From contig JARGSG010000040.1 in assembly GCA_030374805.1 (NCBI GenBank), forward strand, positions 124,001 through 188,000: a DNA stretch of 64,000 nt, read 5' to 3'. Position 1 is the stretch's first letter; each line of letters starts with the position of its first letter. Under the pieces are notes generated by a model. The model was not told the origin of the DNA, ran no database searches, and saw only the letters and a program-made list of their open reading frames with translations. Positions 43,270 to 53,948 of this stretch are shown one piece after another. The DNA is from Gracilaria gracilis (taxonomy: Eukaryota > Rhodophyta > Florideophyceae > Gracilariales > Gracilariaceae). Both the position numbers and the translations under genes were made by a program.

Positions 43270-43630
43270 GCGGCCAAACAAAATTGCAATCGAAAAATCG
43301 CAACAGATAGAATAATTGTTGAAAATTATTTTGGAAGAATGACTACTTTATGGAATTTATTTGGTAAGAAGTATCGCTGGTGTGAGGAAAACTACGATAA
43401 CTTTTTTTTCTTTTGCTTTGGTTTTAACGAATATACATATCAAATGGATCCTTTTGAGAGCCGAAGATGGGGAGCAATATAATCAATTAATCAACACGTT
43501 GTATTTTATTGGTGAATCTCTAAGTTTTAAGCGCAAGGAAGCGCAAAGAAGCTATAGAGAGAAAAAGAGGCGTCGCCTTGGCGCCAAATTTGGGCATGTA
43601 GACGTGGACGACGAAACAGTTGAGCCGTAA
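43270..43630 (+). pseudogene. PIF/Harbinger-type DDE transposase remnant
   Basis: Reads DRIIVENYFGRMTTLWNLFG and, after a frame shift at an 8-T run (about 43402), LTNIHIKWILLRAEDGE, which fit the C-terminal DDE_Tnp_4 part of Harbinger-like transposases (final catalytic Glu in VENYFGR). It is AT-rich relative to its surroundings. The rest of the transposase is not visible. Confidence 0.7.
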
Positions 43631-44200
43631 TAGTTTCAGCGATTTTCTATCGTATTGCGTAGTTAGTTGATCTTTGCTGTGTTATTTTTTATTTGGGAAT
43701 TAATTAGAGTTCTTATTGCTATCTCAGTAAACATGCTGTTTTCAACTAGTTACCTTATTCACCCGCTGTATCAGTATTGAAACAGTAAATGCGCAGCAAC
43801 AAGCTTGCTTCTGCGCATTTACTGGTTAACACCTTACAAGATCTACTGTATATGCTTACAGACCTCCTTTTTGCGCGGCAGAGCACCTTGAACAAGATCG
43901 TCACGCGCAAATGCGCGATGCAGCCGGGTGACAAGTAAGGGTCACCGAGTGCACACGAAGCTGCGCTTGTTCATACAGTACCAAAGGTTTGGTTTAAGCG
44001 AGCTAAGGAAGAGGACGAGAAACGCATGGAGTTAGAGCGCTTATTTGAACGTATCGCTAGAGAAAGAGGTTGAGGGTTTCCACGTATGTATATGCAACGT
44101 TTTTAAGAAGGTCGAACCAAGTTGTATGAGTTATTCTTTATGCGTTCGAACCACTAATCTTTGCGTTGGGAGTATACTCCGTCGTAGTGACATAGATTGC
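43630..44200. other. No gene seen apart from the hairpin
   Basis: Mixed AT-rich DNA with short frames only. Confidence 0.4.
43783..43824. repeat. Perfect 14-bp inverted repeat
   Basis: CAGTAAATGCGCAG (43783-43796) pairs with 43811-43824; the loop contains the palindrome CAAGCTTG. It lies between the transposase remnant and COQ5. Confidence 0.85.
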
Positions 44201-44208
44201 GTGAATTT

Positions 44209-45027
44209 CTACTCTGCTGGTTTAAAAGCAGAGCAACATGCGGCAATACCGCAGGTGTAGTCAGTTACAGTTACATGACGAAAGCCACAGTCCTTGATCA
44301 TGTTGGCAAATTCGTCTTGATTCGGGAACGCCCTGATCGATTCCACAAGGTACTGGTATGAGTCGCGGTCTTGAGCTACCAACCCCCCAATGCGCGGGAT
44401 GACGTTAAACGAATATGCGTCGTACAACGGCCGTAATAAAGGATCATTCACCACTGCAAACTCCAACATGAGAAATCGTCCACGCGGCTTGAGCACGCGA
44501 AATGCCTCCTTGAGGGCAAGCTCGGGACGAGGAACATTACGCATGCCGAACGAAATGGTGTATGCATCAAACGACGCAGGCGAGAACGGCAGATCCTGTG
44601 CATCCGCAGTGACGATATCAAGTCCCGGAGGTCCGCGCTTCTCGGCCTGTTTCAGCATATCTGTATTTGGATCAGCAAGTGTTACCGATGCTCCAGGCGC
44701 TCGTGCGCGAATCAGACGGGCAATATCACCCGTGCCGGCAGCGCAATCTAGGATTGACATACTCTCTGTCGGCGCGAGCTGCGAAACAAACTGTTGCTTC
44801 CACATGCGGTGCATACCGACTGACATGAGATCATTCATGAGGTCGTAGTTCCGCGCAACGGAGCTGAACACGGACGAGACGCGACTTTGCTTATCGTCGG
44901 TTGGGATGGTGGAAAATCCGAAATGCGTCGTTGAGTCATCTTTCTTAGCAGCTGTTCCTGAGGAAAGGTTCCGCTTTGGACTGCGCTTCGCGAGACCCGG
45001 GAGAGTTGCTAACGATCGTCGGATCAT
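44209..45027 (-). CDS. COQ5: COQ5, ubiquinone C-methyltransferase (mitochondrial)
   Basis: 272 residues from ATG 45027 to TAG. The N-terminus is a mitochondrial presequence (MIRRSLATLPGLAKRS, Arg-rich, few acids). The UbiE/COQ5 signature YDLMNDLMSVGMHRMWK and the SAM-binding motif ILDCAAGTGDIA are clear, followed by DPNTDMLK, FDAYTISFGMRNV and LKPRGRFLMLEF. The enzyme adds the C-methyl group of ubiquinone in the inner mitochondrial membrane complex. The frame extends upstream of the ATG through a TTG, but the leader and motif spacing support 45027. No break is seen; this looks functional. Confidence 0.93.
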   Translation of the reverse strand: MIRRSLATLPGLAKRSPKRNLSSGTAAKKDDSTTHFGFSTIPTDDKQSRVSSVFSSVARNYDLMNDLMSVGMHRMWKQQFVSQLAPTESMSILDCAAGTGDIARLIRARAPGASVTLADPNTDMLKQAEKRGPPGLDIVTADAQDLPFSPASFDAYTISFGMRNVPRPELALKEAFRVLKPRGRFLMLEFAVVNDPLLRPLYDAYSFNVIPRIGGLVAQDRDSYQYLVESIRAFPNQDEFANMIKDCGFRHVTVTDYTCGIAACCSAFKPAE

Positions 45028-45119
45028 ATTGCCGTGCCAACCCTCAAATGCGAGTATCTGAAGGAGCGAAGCGGATCTCTCTGCAGTCTGCGCAGACACT
45101 TCACAATTTGGCAAGGATC

Positions 45120-45718
45120 AGTGATCCGGAGCGCCATCAGCTCACTTACCGTCCCTAATCAGATTCTCACAGTGTGGGCCACCTCTCAAACTCTTCACCG
45201 TCCTCGCGTTCAGTTGTGCTTGTTCATAACGTCATCAACTCCTTCGATTGCTTTGTAGAGGTGCCGTTGGTACTCTTCAAGTCGGGACGTGATCCGGTAG
45301 ATCTGGCGACCAAGGTTTCTGGACGAAGGGCGGCCAGCGTTTGCGCTTCCGACACGGGCGGCGCTTGGGCTCGCGTACCTGTGTGTGCGATGCCGTTGCG
45401 CCGCCCCAGTGTCCAATGCGATGTTCTCAATCTTGCTTCTTCAACAAAATGCTTGCAGTCTATCGTCTTTGAGAGGATCGCGTTGCAAGCTAACAGCGGT
45501 ATGCTCTACGGTTTGATCACAATCTGCAGCTCTCATACAAGACGTCGCCGGCAACGCGCTTATCCTGTCCTAAGCACAAGTTCGGTCCTGAACAATTTAA
45601 GAAGCACAGGTCTTCAACGTTACAATGAGACTTCGAGCTTGGAACGGGTGCTGGCGCCTGCCCCAAACTATCAAGATCTTCAATGTGTTTGCAACATGCA
45701 ACTTCTTCATATAAGTCA
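45120..45718. other. Intergenic between COQ5 and copia-2
   Basis: Contains overlapping frames on both strands. A minus frame at 45210-45416 ends in a coiled-coil-like tail (RLEEYQRHLYKAIEGVDD) and could be a very short or partial gene, but is not recognised. Confidence 0.3.
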
Positions 45719-46044
45719 TGTTGAAGATGCACACTGATCGGTCTCACAAAGGTTGGATCGACTCCTCGATCCGCAGTTTACTTGTTTGAGCTACCTATTT
45801 ATCTATCGCTAGCTTCCAGCAACCAAGTCACAGACTACTACGAATGTTTGTATTTTCGGTGCTTGCTCTCTCTTAATTAGAACGCAGCCCGTTTGGAACT
45901 CTCTGCTGACTTGTCGCTGCTCACCACTGCACAGTATGCAGCACAACGTCCTGCACCATGTCGCTCCGTCCAGACGTTGCAGCGTAGCCGGACTGCAACA
46001 TCTTCGAGCCACATGTGCGTGTTGGTCAATTCAGATTCTCCACA
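45719..46044 (-). repeat. Copia-2 3' LTR
   Basis: 326 bp; includes a short stem-loop GGATCGA/TCGATCC at about 45752-45769. Confidence 0.93.
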
Positions 46045-49000
46045 CTCCCTCTTGAGTCAAACGCACCAATGTCATACCAAACAGTTCGCACAATCGTCTG
46101 TGGGTTCTCGTGTTGTGGCGCTTCGTGAATAAATCTGCAGCAAGCCCACTGCTCTTCCTGTATCCAATTCGAACAAACCCACGTTCCACTGAGTCCCTAA
46201 CCAGATGATATTTGACTTCAATGTGCTTTGTTTTCTCGTTCATAACTTCATCATGACACATTAATATCATCCCCTGGTTGTCTCCAAAAATGTCAATGCT
46301 TCTCAGCGCTTCGTGTCCTAGCAGTTCGTTGAACAATCTGCGTAGCCACACTCCCTCTCGAACCGCGAAGGACATTGCCACATATTCCGCTTCCAGAGTA
46401 GACTGAGCTACGACAGTCTGTTTCTTGCTCCTCCAAGAAATAGGTCCTCCAGCATACGTAAACACGTAACCACTGGTTGACTTCCTGTCCTCTCTGTCGC
46501 CGGCAAAGTCCGCGTCCGAAGTCCCTTCAAGCCCGACAGTTTCGTCTGCGCGATACACAATCTTAGCATCCTTCGTAGTGCTAAGGTACTTGAGGACATT
46601 CATAGCCGCAGTCCAGTGTTCCTGCGTGTATTGCTGCATGAATCGAGAGAGATACGAGACCGTGAAGGCAATATCAGGACGCACAGTGTTTGCGAGGTGT
46701 AGCAAAGATCCTACCAACACTCTGTAAGGGAGATGGTCAACATCATCATGGGTACCTGAAGCCTTCGTCAGTAGTGTGTTCTGCAAGGGAACGTTCACTT
46801 TGGCATCACCCTGTATATGAAACTGAGAGACCAGGCGCTCTATCATCGGTTTGTTGTGCAAACTGAGAGATTTTCTGTCGGCACTACGCTCCATGATCAT
46901 GCCAAGGAACTTCTTTGGTTCGTCGTAGACCCTTAGGTCGACATGGGCCTGTAGCTTCTTCACAAATTCCAGCAAGATTTCTCTACCTTTGCCCACGATG
47001 ATACCGTCATCGACGTACACCAATACTGTCACACGTCCTTCACCACTGTCATAAAGAAAGAGACCAGGGTCGTTCTCAGACACAGTACACCCAATCTTCT
47101 TCATGATAGCCTTGAACTTACTCCTCCATGCGCGCGAAGCCTGCTTCAGGCCATAAATAGCCTTCTTCAGCTTGTACACGTGATCTCTACATTCGTCATT
47201 TATGAAACCCTCAGGTTGTTTCATGTAGAGTTCCTCTGAGAGATCAGCATACAAGAAAGCTGTCCGGACATCAAACTGAATAGCATCAAGGTCATTGGCC
47301 ACCATGTGTGACAGTACGGTTCTGACTGTGCTATACTTCACAACCGGCGAGAATAGTTCCTCATAGTCTAGACCAGGCCGCTGAGAGAAGCCTCGAGCTA
47401 CCAATCGTGCACGGTATCGCTCTATCTGTCCCGCTTCATCACGCTTCTTCAGAAATATCCACCTGTTAGTGATGGGGCGGCAGTTCTCTGGAGGCGGGAC
47501 CAGTTCCCACACAGACCTTTCTTCCATATGGTCCATCTCCTCACGCATGGCTGATCTCCAGTTGTCTGCGTCATTTCCCTGCAAAGCCTCAAGAACTGTC
47601 AGTGGGCTATCATCGACAGGGTTTCCCAAGGCACTTGTGGTGAGTAATGCCATGGTGGCGTCTGGTGTGTATCGATTGGGCGCTTGGCGGAAGCGGGTGG
47701 ACGTTCGCGGCTCATCTGGGTAGTGCGTGACATGCTCTGGGTCATAGGAGAACTCTCCTTGTGCATCCACAAACTCTTCTTCTTCCTTCACTTCATCATC
47801 CACCAAGTCTTCCTTCTTCTGATCTTCTTCCTTCATCGATTCCATTCCAGCCAAATCTTCATTCTGCACTTCTCTCTTCACTTCATGATCCTCTTCGCTG
47901 TGCTCGACCTCACTGAGATCGACATTATCTGCTCCAGGGGCAGATCCAGGGTCAGATGCTGACGTCCATCCAATCACCTTCTCATTGAATGTCACATCCT
48001 GAGAGACAATTACTCTGTTCTCGTTCGGGATGTATACCCTGTAGCACTTTCCCTTCTCATATCCGACAAGGATACCCTTGATCGCACGCTTCTCGTACTT
48101 CGCGCTACGTTGACGGCGCTCCTTGGGAATGTGTACATAACATTGTGCCCCGAAGGTTCGTAAGTGCGATATGTCAGGCTTGAAACCAGTGAATGCCTCT
48201 ATCGGAGTCATGTCAGGCTCCCCTTCCCGTCGAACGAATGTGCGGTTCCGAATGTAGTTCGCTGTGTTTACCGCTTCTGCCCACAGTTGGCGACTATGTG
48301 GTGTCCCTTGGATCATCCGTAACATCGTTCGAGCCTTGTCATTCAGTGTACGGTTGAGTCTCTCTGCCTTTCCGTTGGACTCAGGGCTGTATGCGGGACT
48401 CGGTTCCATGATCACTCCTTTGCTGTTCAACCAGCTCCGCATTGTACCCGACACGTACTCGCCTGCGTTGTCAAACCTGAACCTCTTCAGTACTCGTCCA
48501 GACTGAGTCTCAAACAAGGTGATCATATCCTTGATTTGGTCTCCGACCTGCGCACGTGTTCGCAGAAACCGCACGGCCGACAAGCAACTCTTGTCATCAT
48601 AAGTAGTCACGACGTACTTTGCTTTCGACAAGCTCTCCACGTTCATGGGTCCCATGACGTCTGAATGGACAAGGTCAAGAACCTCCATGTCCTTCTCCGA
48701 TGCATCGCTTCGCTTCCGCGGCGCTCGAATTGCTTTGCCTTCCGCACATGCCTCACAGTGTCCGAAGTCGTGTATCGGTACCTGTCCAACGCCATTGATG
48801 ATTCGCAGGGTCTTCCTAATGTAGTCTAAGCTTGCGTGTCCCAGACGTCTGTGCCAGGTAACAGCATAGTTCTCTCCGTCTTGCGCAATCAAAACGTTAG
48901 ATCCTTGGTAGTCAGACGGAGCAAGCTTGATTTCGTACAGTCCTTCATCAAGTTCCTTCCCTACTGTGAGAATCTCCATGCTACTCTGGTCCACAATGAC

Positions 49001-49468
49001 CGTGATCCCAGATCCTTCCTCGTCCGACATGAACACAGTCATGTATCCTCGACGACGAATAGCGCTGACGGACAGCAGGTTACACATAAGCTCCGGCACG
49101 TAGAGTACGTCATTCAGTCCGATCTTGGCTCGTTGACCTTCAGTGTCACGGATCCAACATTCTACTGTGCCCTGTCCATGCACTCGAAGCCTTGCACCGT
49201 CTCCCGCTGATACATTCTTCTTTGCGGAAGAGTGGACACCATGAACAAAGTAGTTCTGGTTATTAGTCATGTGCTTTGATGCACCGGAGTCCAAGTACCA
49301 CGAAGACTCCTGTCCCTGATGAACTCTATGGTTCGCGATGTACCCGGCTTCCTTCAGTACAATGTCATCCTGATATCCGTTCGCCTCAGATACATCAATT
49401 GTCTCCATCACTGGTGCCTCTTCATCCTCGAGGTATACCACAACCAGTCCAGCGACAATCCCAGCCAT
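46031..49468 (-). CDS. pol: Copia-2 Pol (PR-IN-RT-RH)
   Basis: 1145 codons, no interruption; the stop lies 13 bp inside the 3' LTR. Order: protease WYLDSGASKHMT (about residue 59), integrase zinc HRRLGH...CEACAEGK, integrase catalytic DLVHSDVMG, FRFDNAGEY and NGKAERLNR (D-D-35-E complete), then RT with ARLVARGFSQ, FDVRTAFLYADL and VYVDDGIIVG (about 816), and RNase H with SDADFAGDREDRKSTSGY and STLEAEYVAM. All catalytic residues are present. It is out of frame with Gag, which ends just upstream, so a frameshift joins them. Confidence 0.95.
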   Translation of the reverse strand: MAGIVAGLVVVYLEDEEAPVMETIDVSEANGYQDDIVLKEAGYIANHRVHQGQESSWYLDSGASKHMTNNQNYFVHGVHSSAKKNVSAGDGARLRVHGQGTVECWIRDTEGQRAKIGLNDVLYVPELMCNLLSVSAIRRRGYMTVFMSDEEGSGITVIVDQSSMEILTVGKELDEGLYEIKLAPSDYQGSNVLIAQDGENYAVTWHRRLGHASLDYIRKTLRIINGVGQVPIHDFGHCEACAEGKAIRAPRKRSDASEKDMEVLDLVHSDVMGPMNVESLSKAKYVVTTYDDKSCLSAVRFLRTRAQVGDQIKDMITLFETQSGRVLKRFRFDNAGEYVSGTMRSWLNSKGVIMEPSPAYSPESNGKAERLNRTLNDKARTMLRMIQGTPHSRQLWAEAVNTANYIRNRTFVRREGEPDMTPIEAFTGFKPDISHLRTFGAQCYVHIPKERRQRSAKYEKRAIKGILVGYEKGKCYRVYIPNENRVIVSQDVTFNEKVIGWTSASDPGSAPGADNVDLSEVEHSEEDHEVKREVQNEDLAGMESMKEEDQKKEDLVDDEVKEEEEFVDAQGEFSYDPEHVTHYPDEPRTSTRFRQAPNRYTPDATMALLTTSALGNPVDDSPLTVLEALQGNDADNWRSAMREEMDHMEERSVWELVPPPENCRPITNRWIFLKKRDEAGQIERYRARLVARGFSQRPGLDYEELFSPVVKYSTVRTVLSHMVANDLDAIQFDVRTAFLYADLSEELYMKQPEGFINDECRDHVYKLKKAIYGLKQASRAWRSKFKAIMKKIGCTVSENDPGLFLYDSGEGRVTVLVYVDDGIIVGKGREILLEFVKKLQAHVDLRVYDEPKKFLGMIMERSADRKSLSLHNKPMIERLVSQFHIQGDAKVNVPLQNTLLTKASGTHDDVDHLPYRVLVGSLLHLANTVRPDIAFTVSYLSRFMQQYTQEHWTAAMNVLKYLSTTKDAKIVYRADETVGLEGTSDADFAGDREDRKSTSGYVFTYAGGPISWRSKKQTVVAQSTLEAEYVAMSFAVREGVWLRRLFNELLGHEALRSIDIFGDNQGMILMCHDEVMNEKTKHIEVKYHLVRDSVERGFVRIGYRKSSGLAADLFTKRHNTRTHRRLCELFGMTLVRLTQEGVWRI

Positions 49469-49505
49469 ACCATCGTTTCCATTTCCACGATCCGAATTCT
49501 TCTCT

Positions 49506-50255
49506 TCATGGCTGTTCGTTCTTCCTTCCTTTGTAACTCTTGCTGCGAGGATTGTCCCAGCAATACTTCTTGATGTGACCCTTCTTGTTACAGAAGAACC
49601 ATTTCCGATCTTCCGAAGTCTTCTTCGTACGCGCCTGCAGTGCTCTCACATGTCCGGTAGTGGAGCTCGAGGACCGACTGTCCTTCAGCAACTGCCCCTC
49701 TCGGGCGATCAATCGCGGTACGGCGTCCTTCACAGTAGTTCCAGTCTGATTTATAACCTCAGCTGTCACATCAAAGTCCTTCGTGAGGCCCCTCAGGATA
49801 GCTCTCAGCTTTTCTGCATCAGACAGGGTGTGTCCGATACTGTTTAGCTGCATTTCGATGACGGCAAGACGGTTGATGTAGTCCAATACACGTTCATTGG
49901 TAGTCATCTTCATATCCTGATACTGTTCCAGTAGCGCATCGATGCTCGCCTGCGACACCATTTCGAAGTTTGACTTCAGTGTCTTCCATATCTGCGATGG
50001 GTCCCGAATAGTCATCACCGATGCCACACAAGACTCATGCACCGAAAGCAGAATGCAGGTCAGAGCGATATCCTTTTTCTTCTCGAACTTGTCCGCAGCG
50101 TCTTTGTCCTCCGGTTTGCACTCGGCACCCGTCACCAGAGGCCACACACCTTTAGAGCGTAACACCAGCTCCATTTTGTGTGACCACATGAAGTAGTTAT
50201 CCGCTTTCAAAAGCGGGATACGAAGCTTCGCAACGTCAACAAAAGTGTCGTCCAT
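49506..50255 (-). CDS. gag: Copia-2 Gag
   Basis: Starts at ATG 50255 (the frame is open into the LTR) and gives about 249 residues. Copia-type capsid features: LLKADNYFMWSHKMELVLRS, LTCILLSVHESCVASV, SNFEMVSQASIDALLEQYQ and LRAILRGLTKDFD. The zinc knuckle reads WFFCNKKGHIKKYC, where the usual first Cys of CxxC is Trp, so the knuckle is incomplete. Confidence 0.9.
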   Translation of the reverse strand: MDDTFVDVAKLRIPLLKADNYFMWSHKMELVLRSKGVWPLVTGAECKPEDKDAADKFEKKKDIALTCILLSVHESCVASVMTIRDPSQIWKTLKSNFEMVSQASIDALLEQYQDMKMTTNERVLDYINRLAVIEMQLNSIGHTLSDAEKLRAILRGLTKDFDVTAEVINQTGTTVKDAVPRLIAREGQLLKDSRSSSSTTGHVRALQARTKKTSEDRKWFFCNKKGHIKKYCWDNPRSKSYKGRKNEQP

Positions 50256-50337
50256 GACGATGCGGTAGACAAAGAAGTAGTAGAGAAAGAGACAGAAGTA
50301 CAACACGCGACAGCAGTTCGCAGTAGGCCCGATAACC

Positions 50338-50663
50338 TGTTGAAGATGCACACTGATCGGTCTCACAAAGGTTGGATCGACTCCTCGATCCGCAGTTTAC
50401 TTGTTTGAGCTACCTATTTATCTATCGCTAGCTTCCAGCAACCAAGTCACAGACTACTACGAATGTTTGTATTTTCGGTGCTTGCTCTCTCTTAATTAGA
50501 ACGCAGCCCGTTTGGAACTCTCTGCTGACTTGTCGCTGCTCACCACTGCACAGTATGCAGCACAACGTCCTGCACCATGTCGCTCCGTCCAGACGTTGCA
50601 GCGTAGCCGGACTGCAACGTCTTCGAGCCACATGTGCGTGTTGGTCAATTCAGATTCTCCACA
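50338..50663 (-). repeat. Copia-2 5' LTR
   Basis: 326 bp. It lies between the Gag gene and mutS2, and may have replaced the mutS2 promoter. Confidence 0.93.
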
Positions 50664-50684
50664 CATTACCTGTACTTCACGCTC

Positions 50685-53131
50685 ATGAAGACGCTTGACT
50701 TTCGCGGCGTGCGCGACCTGCACCAGCTATTGCTGCAGGCGGAGAAGGGCGTGCTGCTCACCGCCGCGGAGCTGAGACGCGTTGCTGATACCTTGGCCGC
50801 CGCACGGAGAGTACGCCGCTTTATTGACGCCGAACAGGATGAACGCTTGTCGGTGCTCAAGGAGCTTGTCACTGATGTCAGGACATATCCGCACGTGAAG
50901 ACGAAGATCAACCAGTTGATTGATGACTTTTCGCAGGTCGTCGATACCTTTGACACCCCTTTGAGCAACATTCGCGCCGACATTCGCGCCACCACCTCCG
51001 ATATCAATGCGCGACTGAACCGAATCATGGCCAGTCATGCCGACGCTATGCAGGAGCGCGTCATCAACATGCGTTACGACCGCTTCGTCATCCCGGTCAA
51101 GACGACGAGAAAGGCCATCTTCAAACGCGCCGTCGTGCATGACGTCAGCGCTTCGGGCGGCACCACGTACTTGGAGCCGGCTGCTGTGCGCCCGCTCAAC
51201 GACCGCTTGCGCATGCTGGCTGCGAAGGAGCGCGCCAGAAGTAACAAGGTGCTGAGAGAGTTGAGTGACTTGGTTGCTCCCTTGCGCCACGATGTATCGC
51301 ACTTGTGTGACGTGATCTGCGAGCTGGATGTCGCCACCGCCAAGGCCAGCGCTTCACATCAACTCGGTGCTGTCGACGTGCAGTTTGATAATATCAAACC
51401 TCTGCGCTTGTTGCGCGTGCGACATCCATTGCTCTCGTGGAGCGCCATGACGCGCACTCAGTCTACGGAGCAGCAAAACCCTTCCTCACAAACCGCACAA
51501 AGCGAAGAACCGCTGTGCAAGCGGGAGGTTGTCCCCTCAAATTATCAACTCTCCGACCATGTTCGCTGCGTCTGTGTCACTGGACCAAACACCGGTGGAA
51601 AGACGCTGGCGTTGAAGACTCTTGGAGTGTCGGTACTCATAGCGAAGGCAGGTATGTTTGTACCAGGCGAGTTGCAGAAAGGTGGTGACGATGATGATCA
51701 GCTTTGTACGCGCATTCCGTACTTCGATAACGTGCTTCCGGACATTGGCGACGATCAATCGCTGGTACAGTCTCTGTCTACATTCTCGGGACATGTTGAG
51801 AGAATCAAGCGCATTCTGGCCTCTAGCACACCACAGTCGTTAGTTTTTTTGGATGAGATTGGATCTGGAACGGTATGTACCACCTCGTTCGTGTAAGACA
51901 AGGCTGATGTGCAGATTGATAAGAGTACCCGTGACTAACTCCTGACTTGTTTACGACTGTTTTCTTTGTGCATCAACAGGATCCGGCTGAAGGCGCTGCG
52001 CTGGGAATGTCCATTCTTAGACATCTGGCCGTCGGGAATCGAGCTGCACTAACTTTTGCTACCACGCATCACGGTGAGCTTAAGACTTCGAAATACTCGA
52101 AGGACAGCTCTGCCCGTTTCTTCGAGAATGCCAGCGTCGAATTCGATGATGTCAATATGGTGCCGACATACCGGTTGATCTGGGGGATACCAGGTCGGTC
52201 AAATGCTCTGGCGATTGCGGAGCGACTCGGATTGGATCTCGCCGTCATTGAGGAGGCGCACTTTCTATTGAACGGAGCGGATGGCGAGAACGGTCAAAGC
52301 ACAAGAGTAGACATCGAAAAGATGATATCCAGTCTTGAGCGTGATAAGAATGCCGCTGAAACTGCACGCGAAGATTCCGAACGTGTGTTGCGGGAAGCGA
52401 GTGCAATGCGCTCTGAGTTGGAGAGCCGTCTCGATCGACTACGGGAGAATGAAGCGCAGTTGAGAAAGGACCAGAAGAGTGCAATGGATATGGAGGTGAA
52501 GCAAGCAAAGAAACAAATAGCCAAAGTTATTAGAGACATGCAAAAGGGTGGTGGCTCGGCACAAGCTGCAGGGCGTGCCACGGAAAAGTTGGGGAAGATG
52601 AAAGTTCCTGGTGCCGAAATTTCTTCGCCTCAAGTCGTGCGAACAGGGCGAATCAACGTTGAGGATATTAACGAAGGTGACAGAGTGACTGTTCCAAGGA
52701 TAAGTGCAAATGAAGTCGAGGTGGTGCAAAAGCTCAGCAAGAAGGAACTGATGGTAGCGATAGGAGCTATGAGGGCAAAAGTGAAGGTCGAAGAAATCGT
52801 CTCGGTGAACGCCAGAAAGGTTGAGCGTTCCAGCATGACTTCTAAACGGAGCCGTGGAAGCGGAACTTCCAAGAAGCAACTCAGAGTTCGTACGGCTGCC
52901 AACACGATTGATATCAGAGGGCAGAGGGTGGATTCGGCCGAGCCTATTGTCGACAGGGCAATAAGCAAGGCGCTCGCGATGGGGACTTTATGGGTAATAC
53001 ACGGACATGGAACTGGTCGACTCAGAGATGCAATCAGAGAGTTTTTGTCAAAACATGAACTAGTTGAAAGAATATCATACGCGGAGCAGGACGACGGGGG
53101 TACGGGGGTTACTGTAGCGTTTCTTCAATAA
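50685..53131 (+). CDS. mutS2: MutS2-family protein, one intron
   Basis: Two exons, 50685-51872 and 51980-53131, give 779 residues. The 107-nt intron (51873-51979) has GTATGT, a CTAAC branch site (about 51931-51940) and CAACAG, and joins DEIGSGT to DPAEGAALGMS within the Walker B region. The Walker A is GPNTGGKTLALKT. A coiled-coil region rich in E/R/K precedes a C-terminal Smr nuclease-like domain (IDIRGQRVDSAEP, VIHGHGTGRLRDAIREFL). MutS2 acts on DNA or ribosomes in bacteria and plastids. ATG 50685 fits the family N-terminus (LDFRGVRDLHQLLLQ). No clear transit peptide is visible. The copia-2 LTR abuts its start. Confidence 0.92.
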
Positions 53132-53236
53132 ATGGTGGGAATGGAGATTCCACAAGTTCTAATCCGGCCTCCACGTGCAAAGATGTCCGTCACGTCTTAC
53201 GATAGACGTTTGCACGGTCTTCACGTATTAGTGTGT

Positions 53237-53722
53237 TCATGACTTCGTGGCCGATATATACATGACATTGTTACCGCGAATAAAGGCATCGCCGAACGTG
53301 TTCTTAAGATCTCCATTCACATACTCTTCCGTCTGTTCCAGTGCTATATTCATGTAGCCATCCAAACAAGCGAGGATTCCGCGGTACTCAACCGAGGTAT
53401 TCAGTTTCACTACGACCGGACGCCCGAGCACGGCCTTGAGGAAATCGGCGGGGTACTTCCCTGGCCGTGGCTCGGCGACACTGGGCGACTGGATGAGGCG
53501 GGAGTTGAAGCAGAGGCCATGATAGCTGAAGCCGAGGCTTGGTTCGCACCCCACTGGAAGTTCCAGATGATACCAAGCTTGGAGTGAGAGCTGAACGTCT
53601 GACACAAGGTATATAGAACTTTCCCGGCGGTGGGGGACAGCAGCCGATGTGCCATTCACATTGCATTCAAAAACGACAGGCCAAATATCTGAGGCCAAAT
53701 CTTCTACACGTACTGCCGCCAC
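53237..53722 (-). CDS. LSM6: LSM6, Sm-like RNA-binding protein
   Basis: Residues encoded by 53458-53240 match LSM6 almost throughout: [54 protein letters not shown] and NNVMYIS (Sm1 and Sm2 motifs). LSM6 is part of the Lsm1-7 and Lsm2-8 rings in mRNA decay and U6 binding. The start is uncertain: the frame runs up to 53722, giving about 88 unlike residues before the domain, while an ATG at 53520 is in another frame, so an intron or indel near 53460-53520 is possible. It is tail-to-tail with mutS2 (105 bp) and head-to-head with dnaE. Confidence 0.88.
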   Translation of the reverse strand: MAAVRVEDLASDIWPVVFECNVNGTSAAVPHRRESSIYLVSDVQLSLQAWYHLELPVGCEPSLGFSYHGLCFNSRLIQSPSVAEPRPGKYPADFLKAVLGRPVVVKLNTSVEYRGILACLDGYMNIALEQTEEYVNGDLKNTFGDAFIRGNNVMYISATKS

Positions 53723-53948
53723 TGCCTGTGCGGCAAGATCTCGCGTGATTTACCGTTTCGTAGTTGAACCGCAAGGTCAAATAGATAGATACACTGTGTG
53801 TATTACACACCGCGAGCTCCCCGACTCATTTCAGAACGGGCCAGACCCACTTCTGACTTTTCCCCAGTATTCCGAGTCCGGGTCGGGAAGCTGGGAGAGT
53901 TCACATCGATACTGCCATCGTTGTGGACTGTGTTTCACTTCTGCTCCA

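Larger units (their letters stand above)
45719..50663 (-). mobile_element. Ty1/copia element 2
   Basis: LTRs of 326 bp at 45719-46044 and 50338-50663 with TGTTGAAG...TCTCCACA ends. Gag and a 1145-codon Pol read minus. I see one clear difference between the LTRs (CAAC(A/G)TCTTCG). Unlike the other two elements, the flanks AGTCA and CATTA do not match, so no target duplication is found. The right LTR ends 21 bp before the mutS2 start codon. The start of the internal region reads GGTTATCGGGCC, similar to but not identical with the half-tRNA-iMet site of copia-1. Confidence 0.95.

Noticed and set aside
45174..45737. 187-codon plus ORF upstream of copia-2
   Set aside because: Runs into the LTR, no family features, and overlaps a minus frame of similar plausibility.
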